Assembly: GCF_000423345.1 (NCBI RefSeq)
Contig: NZ_AUHU01000004.1
Coordinates: 248,001 to 312,000 of the forward strand
Direction of reading: 5' to 3'
DNA: 64,000 nucleotides
Source of the DNA: Marinimicrobium agarilyticum DSM 16975
GTDB taxonomy: Bacteria; Pseudomonadota; Gammaproteobacteria; Pseudomonadales; Cellvibrionaceae
Below the pieces are notes generated by a model. The model saw nothing but the letters and a program-made list of their open reading frames with translations. It made no database searches and was not told where the DNA came from. Positions 17,630-26,156 of this stretch are shown here, piece by piece; the first letter of the stretch is position 1; each line of letters starts with the position of its first letter. The translations under genes were made by a program, and so were the position numbers.

Positions 17630-17792
17630 TCTGTCGATACGGGAGCGGCTAAAAGTGATCGAGACCTACTGGATGGGGCGGTAGCGCCGGTTAGTGATGA
17701 TTGTCGAGAGGCAGATCGATGTGAGAGTGGCATTGAAGGAAACAAACAAGAAGGACGAACGTACTGATTGCAGAACACGAGAGGCGGACACC

Positions 17793-19436
17793 ATGGCACC
17801 TCCAAAAAACGAGCAGTTCTTTCAGGAACAACTGGCGAAAAAACGATGGGAGTTCTGGTGTTCGCTGCCCGAGCGGCTTCTGGACCTGTCAAACGAGGTC
17901 AGCCGTCTGTTAGAGGAAGATGATAGGCGGGATCGCCTTCAAAATATTTATATGCTGTTACACCGTATGGTAGGCAGTGCCGGGACGCTCGGCCAATTGC
18001 CGCTCAGCGATGAAGCCCGCCAGTTTGAGCAGAAGGTCAAGGCTCTGCTTAACGATGGGAAAACGCTCCAGCACGCGAATTTGGACTGGCTCAAACCCAT
18101 GTCTTCGCGCCTTTCGGCGGTCATTGTTGAGCCCGACGGCAAGCGCGTTGACGTTGTGGCAGCTCGCGTGCCCGTGGAAGGGCAAAAGTCCCTGATAGGG
18201 GTGTTGGAGTCGGCGCCCTCGGAGTTTGCGTCTCTGGAGCGTCAACTGAGCCCTTTCAACTACCGCTTGCAACACTTTGAACACCCGCTGTCGGCGGTAA
18301 GTGCAGGAACGGTCGAGGGGCCGCAACTGGTGCTCATCAACCTTTCCTCTTTTTACGATGACGCTTGCCAACGGCAGGCGTTGGAAGCTTTCTGCCAGAG
18401 GCTTGAGGAGCAGAGGATTCAGGTGCTGTTTCTGGCGGAGGAGGATCGGTTTGACTTCCGTGTTTTCGCCGCCAAGAAAATGGCGGTGGGACTGTTCGTA
18501 AAGCCGCTCAGTGTGCCCAAGTTGACAGCCCGTATTGATCAAGCCCTGGCGAGGCTGTCAGCGCCGCCCGAGCGGGTCATGGTGGTGGATGACGATGATG
18601 CTTTGGCGGAGCACTACAAATTGGTGCTTGAAGGTGCAGGGATGACGGTGAAGGTACTCCGGCAAGCCGATCGCATTATGGATGAGTTGACACAGTTCCG
18701 CCCGGAGCTGGTGTTGATGGACCTGCACATGCCCGAGTATTCCGGCACTGATTTAGCTGCGGTGATTCGTCAGTACGATCAATGGGAAAGCCTGCCTATT
18801 GTCTACCTCTCCTCAGAGACGGACATGGCCGAACAAATTCGGGCCATGCGCTTCGGCGCCGATGACTTTCTCTGCAAACCGGTGCTGGATGCCCAACTGG
18901 TGGCGGCGGTGCATGCCCGCATTGAACGGGCGCGCCGACTGGCGGACCAGATCACCAAAGACAGCCTGACCGGGTTGCTGCGCCATGCCAGCATCAAAGA
19001 GCATGTGGCGCAGGAGGCAAGCCGGGCGATGCGTGATGGTCAGCCCCTCAGTGTGGCGATGATTGATATTGACTTCTTTAAGTCCGTGAATGATACCTAC
19101 GGCCACCCCGGCGGTGATCTGGTCATTTCCTCTCTGGCCACCCTGCTTAAGCAGCGCGTCAGGGCGTCCGATATTGTCGGTCGGTATGGCGGGGAGGAGT
19201 TTGTCGTGGTTCTTCCTAATTGTGATCGGCAGTTCGCGGAGACCATCCTCGACAATATCAGAAAGCTCTTTGCCCGAATCGATTTTGACAGTGCCGGAAA
19301 GACGTTTCACTGTACTTTCTCCGCCGGCATAGGGGTGTTGGACCCGAGTCTCGGTGAAAAGGAAGAAGACCTGATCGCGGCGGCGGACGCCGCTCTCTAT
19401 CGCGCCAAAAACAGCGGTCGCGATCGTGTTATGTAG
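17793..19436 (+). CDS. Hpt - degenerate REC - REC - GGDEF diguanylate cyclase
   Basis: This 547-residue c-di-GMP synthase candidate starts at ATG 17793 after GAGAGG. Residues 1-110 resemble an Hpt domain with H57, although the usual Lys of HxxKGS is Val. Residues about 125-255 form a receiver-like domain in which the phospho-acceptor Asp is replaced by Asn (LVLINLS). Residues about 265-385 are an intact receiver with D310. The GGDEF domain has an active GGEEF (466-470) and an RxxD inhibitory site (RASD, 457-460), so product feedback is likely. The neighbouring kinase is the natural phosphate source. Which domain is used is inference. Confidence 0.9.
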   Translation: MAPPKNEQFFQEQLAKKRWEFWCSLPERLLDLSNEVSRLLEEDDRRDRLQNIYMLLHRMVGSAGTLGQLPLSDEARQFEQKVKALLNDGKTLQHANLDWLKPMSSRLSAVIVEPDGKRVDVVAARVPVEGQKSLIGVLESAPSEFASLERQLSPFNYRLQHFEHPLSAVSAGTVEGPQLVLINLSSFYDDACQRQALEAFCQRLEEQRIQVLFLAEEDRFDFRVFAAKKMAVGLFVKPLSVPKLTARIDQALARLSAPPERVMVVDDDDALAEHYKLVLEGAGMTVKVLRQADRIMDELTQFRPELVLMDLHMPEYSGTDLAAVIRQYDQWESLPIVYLSSETDMAEQIRAMRFGADDFLCKPVLDAQLVAAVHARIERARRLADQITKDSLTGLLRHASIKEHVAQEASRAMRDGQPLSVAMIDIDFFKSVNDTYGHPGGDLVISSLATLLKQRVRASDIVGRYGGEEFVVVLPNCDRQFAETILDNIRKLFARIDFDSAGKTFHCTFSAGIGVLDPSLGEKEEDLIAAADAALYRAKNSGRDRVM

Positions 19437-19480
19437 CGCTCGGACGAGCGACTGTGTTTGGTTTTTGACGGAACCGCTTT

Positions 19481-19873
19481 ATGGATTCATTGCAGCGAAT
19501 ACTTTACGTCGAGGACGAGCCGGATATCCAGGCCATTGCCCAGATCGCCCTGGAGAGTCTGGGCGGGTTTGAATTGAAAGTGTGCTCTTCCGGGGAGGAA
19601 GCCATTAAGGCGGCGGACTCATTCAAGCCGGACCTTTTGCTTCTCGATGTCATGATGCCCGGTATGGACGGCCCTCGCACATTGGCCGCCTTGCGGCGCC
19701 GTTCAGCGACCGCCGAGACCCCCGTCATTTTTATGACCGCGAAAGTCCAGCCCAACGAAATCGACCACCTGAAAAGCTGTGGGGCCCTCGACGTAATTCC
19801 CAAGCCGTTTGACCCAATGACCCTCTCCGACCAGGTTCGTGCAATATGGCACCGAGGGCCTGTAGGTACTTGA
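19481..19873 (+). CDS. Single-domain response regulator (CheY-like receiver)
   Basis: The 130-residue protein is a lone receiver: acidic pocket VEDEPD (residues 10-15), phospho-acceptor D56 (LLLLDVMMPGMDG), conserved Thr (IFMTAK) and Lys (PKPFD). No output domain follows. It lies 44 bp after the Hpt-REC-GGDEF gene, in line with a phosphorelay in which it serves as shuttle or phosphate sink. Its target cannot be deduced. Confidence 0.92.
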   Translation: MDSLQRILYVEDEPDIQAIAQIALESLGGFELKVCSSGEEAIKAADSFKPDLLLLDVMMPGMDGPRTLAALRRRSATAETPVIFMTAKVQPNEIDHLKSCGALDVIPKPFDPMTLSDQVRAIWHRGPVGT

Positions 19874-19992
19874 TCTGCGGTCTCCCCGCTTTGCACCGGG
19901 CTGCACAGAGGCGTAAACTGTCAAAATGGTTTAAGTGACTATAACGCATGCGGTCCACCGCCTGCGCTCTGCGATATAAGAAGAGGTAACCC

Positions 19993-21150
19993 ATGAAGAC
20001 ACGACTCCTGCTATTGGCCCTGGTTGCCGCGCTCGGCGCCTGCCAGGTCAATCCTGCTGCCGAACGAACCGCCCCGGCCGAGACATTAAAAGCCGCCTAT
20101 GAAGACGCCTTTCTGGTGGGGACGGCTGTGAACGAAGCCATTACCTCCGGTGAGGACGCCGTGGCGCAGGACATCGTCCGCCGGCATTTCAATACTCTGA
20201 CGGTCGAGAACGTCATGAAGGCCGAAGAGGTCAATCCGCAGCCCGGTGTCTACCGTTTCGCACCCGCTGACCAGTTCGTCGAGTTTGCTCAGAAGAATGA
20301 CATGTTTATCGTGGGGCACACGCTGGTGTGGCACAACCAGACCCCCGCCTGGTTTTTCCAGAATGAACAGGGCGAGCCCAATACCCCAGAGCAACAGAAA
20401 GAGCGTATGCGCGAGCATATAAAAGTGGTAGCGGGCCGCTATGCCGGCGAGGTGCATGCGTGGGATGTGGTCAATGAAGTCATCGCCGATGACGGCTCCT
20501 ATCGGCCCACTACCTGGGTGAATGGCATTGGCAGCGGTGACGAGATGGTCAAACTGGCGTTTCAGTACGCCGAGGAATATGCACCGGAAACGGAGTTGTA
20601 CTACAACGACTTCAATGCGTGGCGTCCGGAGAAGCGTGACGGCATCGTCCGGATGGTCAAAATGCTGCAGGAAGCGGGTATTCGGATTGACGGCATCGGT
20701 ATTCAGGGGCACTGGGGTTTGAACTACCCGAAAATGGAATACATTGAAGCGGCCATCGACGCCTACGCCGAGCTGGGCGTGAAAGTGATGATCACCGAGT
20801 TGGATATAGACGTGCTGCCGCTGACCCGTGAGGGGCAGATTATCGGCACCGGCATGCTCCATCCCCAGTACCAGAACGAAGAGTTCGTGGAGTACTTGAA
20901 CCCGTATCCGAACGGTTTGCCGGACGACGTGCAGGCGCAACTGACCGAGCGCTGGCGCGAGCTGTTCGAGCTGTTCTATCGCAAGCGGGACAAGATCGAC
21001 CGTGTCACGCTTTGGGGTGTGGAGGACGATATGTCCTGGAAGAACAACTATCCCATCGAGAACCGGACCAACTACCCGCTGTTGTTCAATCGCGACGGCA
21101 GCCCGAAGCCGGCGGTGGATGCGTTGCTGCGTGTGCCGGTGTCGCAATAG
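19993..21150 (+). CDS. GH10 endo-beta-1,4-xylanase, lipoprotein
   Basis: This 385-residue glycoside hydrolase family 10 enzyme cleaves xylan backbones. The signal ends in a lipobox, ALGAC (Cys 17), so the enzyme is probably tethered to the outer membrane rather than released. The acid/base is E162 in WDVVNEVI and the nucleophile is E269 in MITELDI, both with conserved GH10 flanks; HTLVWHNQTP is also typical. There is no carbohydrate-binding module. Length matches a single catalytic domain with a short tether. It stands between a signalling cluster and the nucleotide/electron-transfer operon, and has GAGG as ribosome site. Confidence 0.95.
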   Translation: MKTRLLLLALVAALGACQVNPAAERTAPAETLKAAYEDAFLVGTAVNEAITSGEDAVAQDIVRRHFNTLTVENVMKAEEVNPQPGVYRFAPADQFVEFAQKNDMFIVGHTLVWHNQTPAWFFQNEQGEPNTPEQQKERMREHIKVVAGRYAGEVHAWDVVNEVIADDGSYRPTTWVNGIGSGDEMVKLAFQYAEEYAPETELYYNDFNAWRPEKRDGIVRMVKMLQEAGIRIDGIGIQGHWGLNYPKMEYIEAAIDAYAELGVKVMITELDIDVLPLTREGQIIGTGMLHPQYQNEEFVEYLNPYPNGLPDDVQAQLTERWRELFELFYRKRDKIDRVTLWGVEDDMSWKNNYPIENRTNYPLLFNRDGSPKPAVDALLRVPVSQ

Positions 21151-21165
21151 CCACCCACCCGGTGG

Positions 21166-21207
21166 TTGACTCAAGTCAATGGTTAAGGGGTGATTTGGCG
21201 CTATGCT
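21166..21207 (+). promoter_or_regulatory. FNR/Anr-type site with -10 element, class II geometry
   Basis: TTGACTCAAGTCAA (21166-21179) matches the FNR/Anr consensus TTGAT-N4-ATCAA at 8 of 10 defined positions and is a perfect inverted repeat. TATGCT (21202-21207) falls exactly at -12 to -7 if the site is centred at -41.5, which gives a start near 21214 and a 40-nt leader to ATG 21254. The ten genes downstream are tightly packed and redox related, which supports oxygen control. Confidence 0.6.
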
Positions 21208-21253
21208 GATGCCTTGATAGTTCCCCTTTATGGGGCAGGGCTTGAGGCTGTCC

Positions 21254-22777
21254 ATGAAAGAAAACGGTATAAACGATGACCGGCTGCTCGCGGTGGATAT
21301 GGGTATCGACACCCACGAGGAGCCGGTGGTTTACATGCGCAGTGACTGCCACGTCTGCGTGTCGGAAGGCTTCTCGGCCAACGCCCGGCTTGAAGTAGGA
21401 GCGGGCGAGCGAAAAATCATCGCCACTTTGAATATTGTGACGGGCCGGGTCCTGGCGCCGGGCCGTATTGGTTTTTCCCTCAGCGCCTGGCGCTACCTGG
21501 GGCTTGAAGAGGATCAACCCGTGAGTGTGGCGCACGCTCCGGTGGTTGCTTCCTTGCGAGTGATGCGCAAAAAAATTCACGGCCATGAACTCAATGGCGA
21601 CGAGTTGGGGGCGATCATCGCGGACATCAGCGAGCGCCGTTACTCGGATATCGAAATCGCCAGTTTCCTCACCGCCTGCGCGGGAGATCGCTTGAGTGCA
21701 CCGGAGGTAGTGGCGTTGACCCGTGCCATGGTCGCGGTGGGAAAACAGCTGGTCTGGCCGCAGGCGGAACGGGTATTCGACAAGCATTGCGTTGGCGGCC
21801 TGCCGGGCAATCGCACCACGCCGATAGTGATTGCCATTGTCAGCTCACTCGGCCTGATGATACCCAAGACCTCCTCCCGGGCCATTACCTCGCCCGCCGG
21901 TACCGCCGATACCATGGAGGTGCTAACCGAGGTTGACCTCGATCTGGAGCAAATGCGGGCCACCGTGGAGGAGACTGGCGCCTGCCTGATCTGGGGTGGA
22001 CGAGTGCAGCTCAGCCCCACTGACGACTTGCTGATTCGTGTGGAGAAAGCCCTGGACCTGGACAGTGACGGGCAGTTGGTGGCCTCGGTACTCTCCAAAA
22101 AGGTGGCGGCGGGCTCCACCCATGTGTTGATTGATATTCCGGTAGGCCCCACGGCCAAGGTTCGCGACCGTGCTCATGCCGAGCGTTTGTCCCACCTGTT
22201 CTACACCGTGGCCGCCGCGTTGAAACTGCATTTGCGTTGTGTGATTACCGATGGACGGCAAACGGTGGGCAACGGTATAGGCCCGGCCGAGGAAGCTCGG
22301 GATGTGCTGGCGGTTCTGAAAAACTCACCGGATGCACCGCTGGACTTGCTCGAACGTGCCGTTTTTCTCTCCGCCCATCTTTTGGCCATGGCGGGGGGAG
22401 GGACTCTCGAGCACGGTCTGTCGCAGGCCCGCGAGGCGCTGTCGTCCGGTCGCGCCTGGGAGCAGTTTCAGCGTATCTGCCGTGCGCAGGGCGGTCTCAA
22501 GGCGGTACCTTCCGCGCCCTTTCATACGGAATTGTATGCCACTGTGGCGGGCGTTCTGGCTCGTGTGGACAACCGCCGTCTGGCGCTACTGGCCAAGCTC
22601 GCCGGCGCGCCAAAGGCGCCGGTTTCCGGGCTGCGCCTGCGAGCCAAACTGGGCGATACGGTCGAGGCTGGAGACTCCCTGGCGACCCTGTACGCTGAAA
22701 GCGGTGGGGAACTGGCCTATGCGTTGGCGTTCTATCGCGACAATCGGGACATCTTTCTCATGCAAGCGTCCCACTGA
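21254..22777 (+). CDS. AMP (NMP) phosphorylase / type 2 thymidine phosphorylase family
   Basis: The 507-residue protein belongs to the thymidine/pyrimidine-nucleoside phosphorylase family, type 2, the group that includes archaeal AMP phosphorylase. About 85 N-terminal residues form the extra domain absent from DeoA. The glycosyl-transferase core follows with KHCVGGLPGNRTTPIV and KTSSRAITSPAGTADTME, the phosphate and substrate loops. AMP phosphorylases convert NMPs and phosphate to free base and ribose-1,5-bisphosphate. No R15P isomerase or RuBisCO is encoded nearby, so the fate of the product differs from archaea. ATG 21254 behind TTGAGG is preferred over 21230. It is the first gene of the long operon. 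Confidence 0.85.
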   Translation: MKENGINDDRLLAVDMGIDTHEEPVVYMRSDCHVCVSEGFSANARLEVGAGERKIIATLNIVTGRVLAPGRIGFSLSAWRYLGLEEDQPVSVAHAPVVASLRVMRKKIHGHELNGDELGAIIADISERRYSDIEIASFLTACAGDRLSAPEVVALTRAMVAVGKQLVWPQAERVFDKHCVGGLPGNRTTPIVIAIVSSLGLMIPKTSSRAITSPAGTADTMEVLTEVDLDLEQMRATVEETGACLIWGGRVQLSPTDDLLIRVEKALDLDSDGQLVASVLSKKVAAGSTHVLIDIPVGPTAKVRDRAHAERLSHLFYTVAAALKLHLRCVITDGRQTVGNGIGPAEEARDVLAVLKNSPDAPLDLLERAVFLSAHLLAMAGGGTLEHGLSQAREALSSGRAWEQFQRICRAQGGLKAVPSAPFHTELYATVAGVLARVDNRRLALLAKLAGAPKAPVSGLRLRAKLGDTVEAGDSLATLYAESGGELAYALAFYRDNRDIFLMQASH

Positions 22778-22818
22778 GTGCAGCGTCTGCCTGTCCCGCT
22801 ACTCTGAGGCCTGAATCG

Positions 22819-23709
22819 ATGCGTCCTATACTGTTTTCTCTCACCCCCGAGTTGCCGTTGCAGGTCCCGCTGCGCACCGCGTTGGGAGCAGACGCTGGCG
22901 CGTTCCAGACTCGACGGTTTCCTGATGGGGAGACCTATTTGAGGGTCGTCTCTGCGGTGACCAACAGGCATTGTGTGGTGCTGGTGAACCTGGTGGAGCC
23001 CGATGCCCAGTTTTTACCGCTGGCCTTTCTGGCAGCCACATTAAAAGAGCTGGGCGCCGCGTCGGTGGGGTTGGTGGCTCCCTACCTCAGCTATATGCGT
23101 CAGGACACCCGTTTCCAGTCGGGAGAGGCGGTGACCTCTCGAGTGTTTGCCGGGCTGCTGTCCGAGCAGGTGGATTGGTTGATCACCGTGGACCCGCACC
23201 TGCATCGTTACCGTCGCCTTGATGACATTTATTCGATTCCTACCTCAGTGGTACCCGGCGCGCCGGCGCTCGCGCGGTGGTTCGCTCGGCAAGAGGGCCC
23301 CTTGCTTCTGGTGGGGCCAGACAGTGAAAGTGAGCAGTGGGTGTCGGCCATTGCGCGCGAAATTGGCCAGCCTTATGTTGTCGGGGGCAAGGAGCGGCGG
23401 GGAGACCGGGACGTTGTGGTATCGCTCCCCGATCTGTCCCAATACAAAAACCGCCGTGCAGTGATCGTTGACGACGTCATCAGCAGTGGCCACACGATTC
23501 TCAAAACCCTCGACGCTCTGTTCGCCGCGGGAATGAAACAGGTGGACTGCGTGGCGGTCCACGGTATTTTTGCCGAAGGCGTCGATGAAAGGCTGACGCG
23601 AGATGGCGTTGAAACCCTTGTTACGACGAACTCGGTCCCGCACGCCTCCAATGGCATTGATCTGAGTCCCTATTTGGCCGACGCCGTGCGAGGCCGGTTG
23701 CCTCGTTGA
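22819..23709 (+). CDS. Ribose-phosphate pyrophosphokinase-like protein (short divergent PRPP synthase)
   Basis: This 296-residue protein has both PRPP-synthase halves: RRFPDGETYLR near the start, the catalytic-loop-like YLSYMRQDTRF, and the PRPP-binding loop VIVDDVISSGHT (residues about 215-226). It is shorter than housekeeping Prs (about 315) and divergent, so it is likely a second, specialised copy. It could make PRPP from ribose-5-phosphate and ATP, or run in reverse; neither is proven. It lies 41 bp after the NMP phosphorylase gene and its stop overlaps a possible early ATG of the nuclease gene. Confidence 0.85.
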   Translation: MRPILFSLTPELPLQVPLRTALGADAGAFQTRRFPDGETYLRVVSAVTNRHCVVLVNLVEPDAQFLPLAFLAATLKELGAASVGLVAPYLSYMRQDTRFQSGEAVTSRVFAGLLSEQVDWLITVDPHLHRYRRLDDIYSIPTSVVPGAPALARWFARQEGPLLLVGPDSESEQWVSAIAREIGQPYVVGGKERRGDRDVVVSLPDLSQYKNRRAVIVDDVISSGHTILKTLDALFAAGMKQVDCVAVHGIFAEGVDERLTRDGVETLVTTNSVPHASNGIDLSPYLADAVRGRLPR

Positions 23710-23798
23710 TGCAGATCAAAACAGGGGCCGATCTCCCGGACTACTATGAAAGGTATTGGGATGCCCGGTCAACTGGGCTTCAGAGTGCGGGAGCGCCT

Positions 23799-25154
23799 AT
23801 GAATATTGTCTTTCTCGGTGGTACCGAAACGGTCACCGGTTCCAAGTTTCTGTTGGAAAGTGGTGACACCAAAGTACTGATCGATTGCGGTCTGTTTCAG
23901 GGGTACAAGTGGCTGCGCAAGCGCAACTGGCAGTCTTTACCGTTGGATATCAAGCAGTTGGATGCGGTAGTGCTCACCCATGCGCACCTGGATCACTCCG
24001 GCTATATCCCCCGATTGTATCAACAGGGCTACCGTGGGCCGGTTTACACCCACCGGGCCAGCCGTGACCTTTGCGGCATTCTTCTGCCCGATAGCGGACA
24101 CATACAAGAAGAGGACGCCCGCTTCTATGAACGGCACAAGCTGAGCAAACACGAAAAACCCGAACCTCTGTATGACCGTCAGACGGCGGAGCGTTGCCTG
24201 GAGCTGTTCGAACCGGTGGACTTCGGTGAAGTATTTAATGTCGGCAACATCCGGTTCCGCTTGCAGCCGTCCGGACATATTCTCGGAGCGGCCAGTATCA
24301 TTGTTGAAGCCGAAGGCAAGCGAGTGGGCTTTTCCGGTGATGTGGGTCGCAGTGAGGATGTTCTGATGTACCCGCCTCAGCCGCTTCCCGAGCTGGACCT
24401 GCTGTTGCTGGAGTGCACCTATGGAGACCGCCGGCACCCCGAGGCGGACGTGTGGGAGCAGTTGGCGGCAGTGGTGACCGACACGGTCAACCGGGGAGGC
24501 GTGCTGATGGTGCCCAGTTTCGCGGTGGGGCGGGCGCAGGCCATGCAGTATCTGCTGGCGAAACTGATGGACGATGGACGGATTCCCCGCGTGCCGGTTT
24601 TCCTCGACAGTCCCATGGCCATCGATGTGTCCGCGATTTATCACCGCCACGCCGACCAACATCGGCTCACCGATCAGGATTGCGCGCGCATGACGCAGGT
24701 GGTGAAGTACACCCACAGCGTGGAAGAGTCCAAGGCACTGGCCGATATCAACTACCCACATATTATTATTGCCGGCAGCGGCATGATGACCGGCGGGCGC
24801 ATTCTGCACCACATGAAACGGTTGATGCCCAACCATCGAAACACCCTCTTGCTCACCGGTTATCAGGCGGGTGGTACCCGCGGTGCCCACCTCCAGTCGG
24901 GCGCGGAGTCGGTCAAGATCCACGGCGCCTATATTCCCTGCAAAGCGCAGATTGCGGCGCTGGATGGTTTGTCCGGCCATGCTGACTACCGGGAGCTTCA
25001 CGATTGGCTGCAGGCCTCCGCATTGGCACCGAAAACTCCCATTCAGTTGATACACGGGGAGCCGGATGCCGCCGATGCCATGCGTCTGTATTTACAGGAG
25101 CACAGCCGCTACGAGGTCGAGGTGGCGGAATACCGGTCTATACTCAAAGTCTGA
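23799..25154 (+). CDS. Metallo-beta-lactamase/beta-CASP ribonuclease (YSH1/CPSF73-like)
   Basis: The 451-residue protein shows the full beta-CASP layout: motif 2 HAHLDHSG, motif 3 His (PSGHILGAAS), motif 4 FSGDVGR, the CASP insertion, then GLSGHAD and the final IHGEP. These residues bind two zinc ions in RNA-cleaving members such as CPSF73 and RNase J. Bacterial single-copy relatives are called MBL-fold RNA exo/endonucleases. ATG 23799 follows GGGAG and gives the usual family N-terminus. An ATG at 23709 overlapping the previous stop (TGATG) would add 30 residues and couple translation; it cannot be excluded. Confidence 0.9.
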   Translation: MNIVFLGGTETVTGSKFLLESGDTKVLIDCGLFQGYKWLRKRNWQSLPLDIKQLDAVVLTHAHLDHSGYIPRLYQQGYRGPVYTHRASRDLCGILLPDSGHIQEEDARFYERHKLSKHEKPEPLYDRQTAERCLELFEPVDFGEVFNVGNIRFRLQPSGHILGAASIIVEAEGKRVGFSGDVGRSEDVLMYPPQPLPELDLLLLECTYGDRRHPEADVWEQLAAVVTDTVNRGGVLMVPSFAVGRAQAMQYLLAKLMDDGRIPRVPVFLDSPMAIDVSAIYHRHADQHRLTDQDCARMTQVVKYTHSVEESKALADINYPHIIIAGSGMMTGGRILHHMKRLMPNHRNTLLLTGYQAGGTRGAHLQSGAESVKIHGAYIPCKAQIAALDGLSGHADYRELHDWLQASALAPKTPIQLIHGEPDAADAMRLYLQEHSRYEVEVAEYRSILKV

Positions 25155-25201
25155 ACAAAGAGCGGGAGCCGCCTTGGGGTCAGACAAAGAGGGATTTGCT
25201 C

Positions 25202-26140
25202 ATGAAAATGTCGTCGCTCGTCTGTCTTCTGGTCGCCGGGTTCTTATTGGTATTTCCCGGTAAGCTGTCTCCGGCACCGGTGGGTGACAGCGCCGATTAC
25301 CTGGCGGATGACCCCCGCGTGTGCCTGATGTGCCATGGGCCCGGCAGCGGCATGCCCGCCGATGATGTCATACACGGCGTTCACGGTTTCGTGGGCAACG
25401 AGGCGTCTCCTTTCGCCGAAGGCCAGCTCGGCTGCCAGTCCTGTCACGGCCCGAGCGCCGCCCACCTCGGGCGAAACGAAGAGGGCCGTCGGCCCTTGCC
25501 CGGCCTGGTGTTTGATGAGCGCCACCCGGTGGAGAAGCGGGACGCCGCCTGCCTGAGCTGCCATACCCGGGAGGCGGGAGCGCACTGGGAGGGCAGCCTG
25601 CACGAGTTCACCCGGGTCAGTTGTACCGGTTGTCACAAGGTCCACGGGGGGCGGGATCGAACGAACGCCAGCGCCGGCAATACCGAGCAGTGCCTGACTT
25701 GCCATCGCCAGCAGCGGGCGGAAATCCAGCACGCTTTCAGCCACCCCCTGCGCTCCGGGCAGATGCAGTGTACGGATTGTCATAACCCTCACGGTGGGCC
25801 GGGCCCGGCCATGATGTTCGAACACACGCTCAATGACCAGTGCTATCAATGCCACGCCGAGAAGCGCGGACCTTTTCTGTGGGAGCATGCCCCCGTGGCG
25901 GAGGACTGTTCCCAGTGCCACCGAGCCCACGGCTCAAACCACCGAGCCCTACTGCAGGCCCGTACCCCCTGGTTGTGCCAGGAGTGCCACATGGCGCCCT
26001 TTCACCCCAGCAATGCGGAAAGTGGTCTAGGGCTGCCGCCGAATGGCGCCTCAAGCAACCTGATGGGTAAGGACTGCGGCAATTGTCACACCCAGGTGCA
26101 CGGTTCCAACCACCCTTCGGGTTCCGGACTGACTCGATGA
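25202..26140 (+). CDS. DmsE/MtrA-type decaheme c-type cytochrome
   Basis: This 312-residue exported protein has a Sec signal (MKMSSLVCLLVAGFLLVFPG) and exactly ten CxxCH heme motifs: CLMCH, CQSCH, CLSCH, CTGCH, CLTCH, CTDCH, CYQCH, CSQCH, CQECH and CGNCH. Number, spacing and length match DmsE/MtrA/PioA, periplasmic decaheme wires that plug into an MtrB-type barrel and conduct electrons through the outer membrane. The barrel is encoded next, 16 bp downstream. The start is ATG 25202 after AGAGGG; it sits 47 bp behind the nuclease gene without a terminator. No DmsAB reductase is encoded nearby. Confidence 0.96.
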   Translation: MKMSSLVCLLVAGFLLVFPGKLSPAPVGDSADYLADDPRVCLMCHGPGSGMPADDVIHGVHGFVGNEASPFAEGQLGCQSCHGPSAAHLGRNEEGRRPLPGLVFDERHPVEKRDAACLSCHTREAGAHWEGSLHEFTRVSCTGCHKVHGGRDRTNASAGNTEQCLTCHRQQRAEIQHAFSHPLRSGQMQCTDCHNPHGGPGPAMMFEHTLNDQCYQCHAEKRGPFLWEHAPVAEDCSQCHRAHGSNHRALLQARTPWLCQECHMAPFHPSNAESGLGLPPNGASSNLMGKDCGNCHTQVHGSNHPSGSGLTR

Positions 26141-26156
26141 AAAGGGAGTGATGGCG

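Noticed and set aside
23937-25055. Minus-strand open frame of 372 codons opposite the beta-CASP nuclease gene
   Set aside because: Antisense shadow; all catalytic motifs are on the plus strand.
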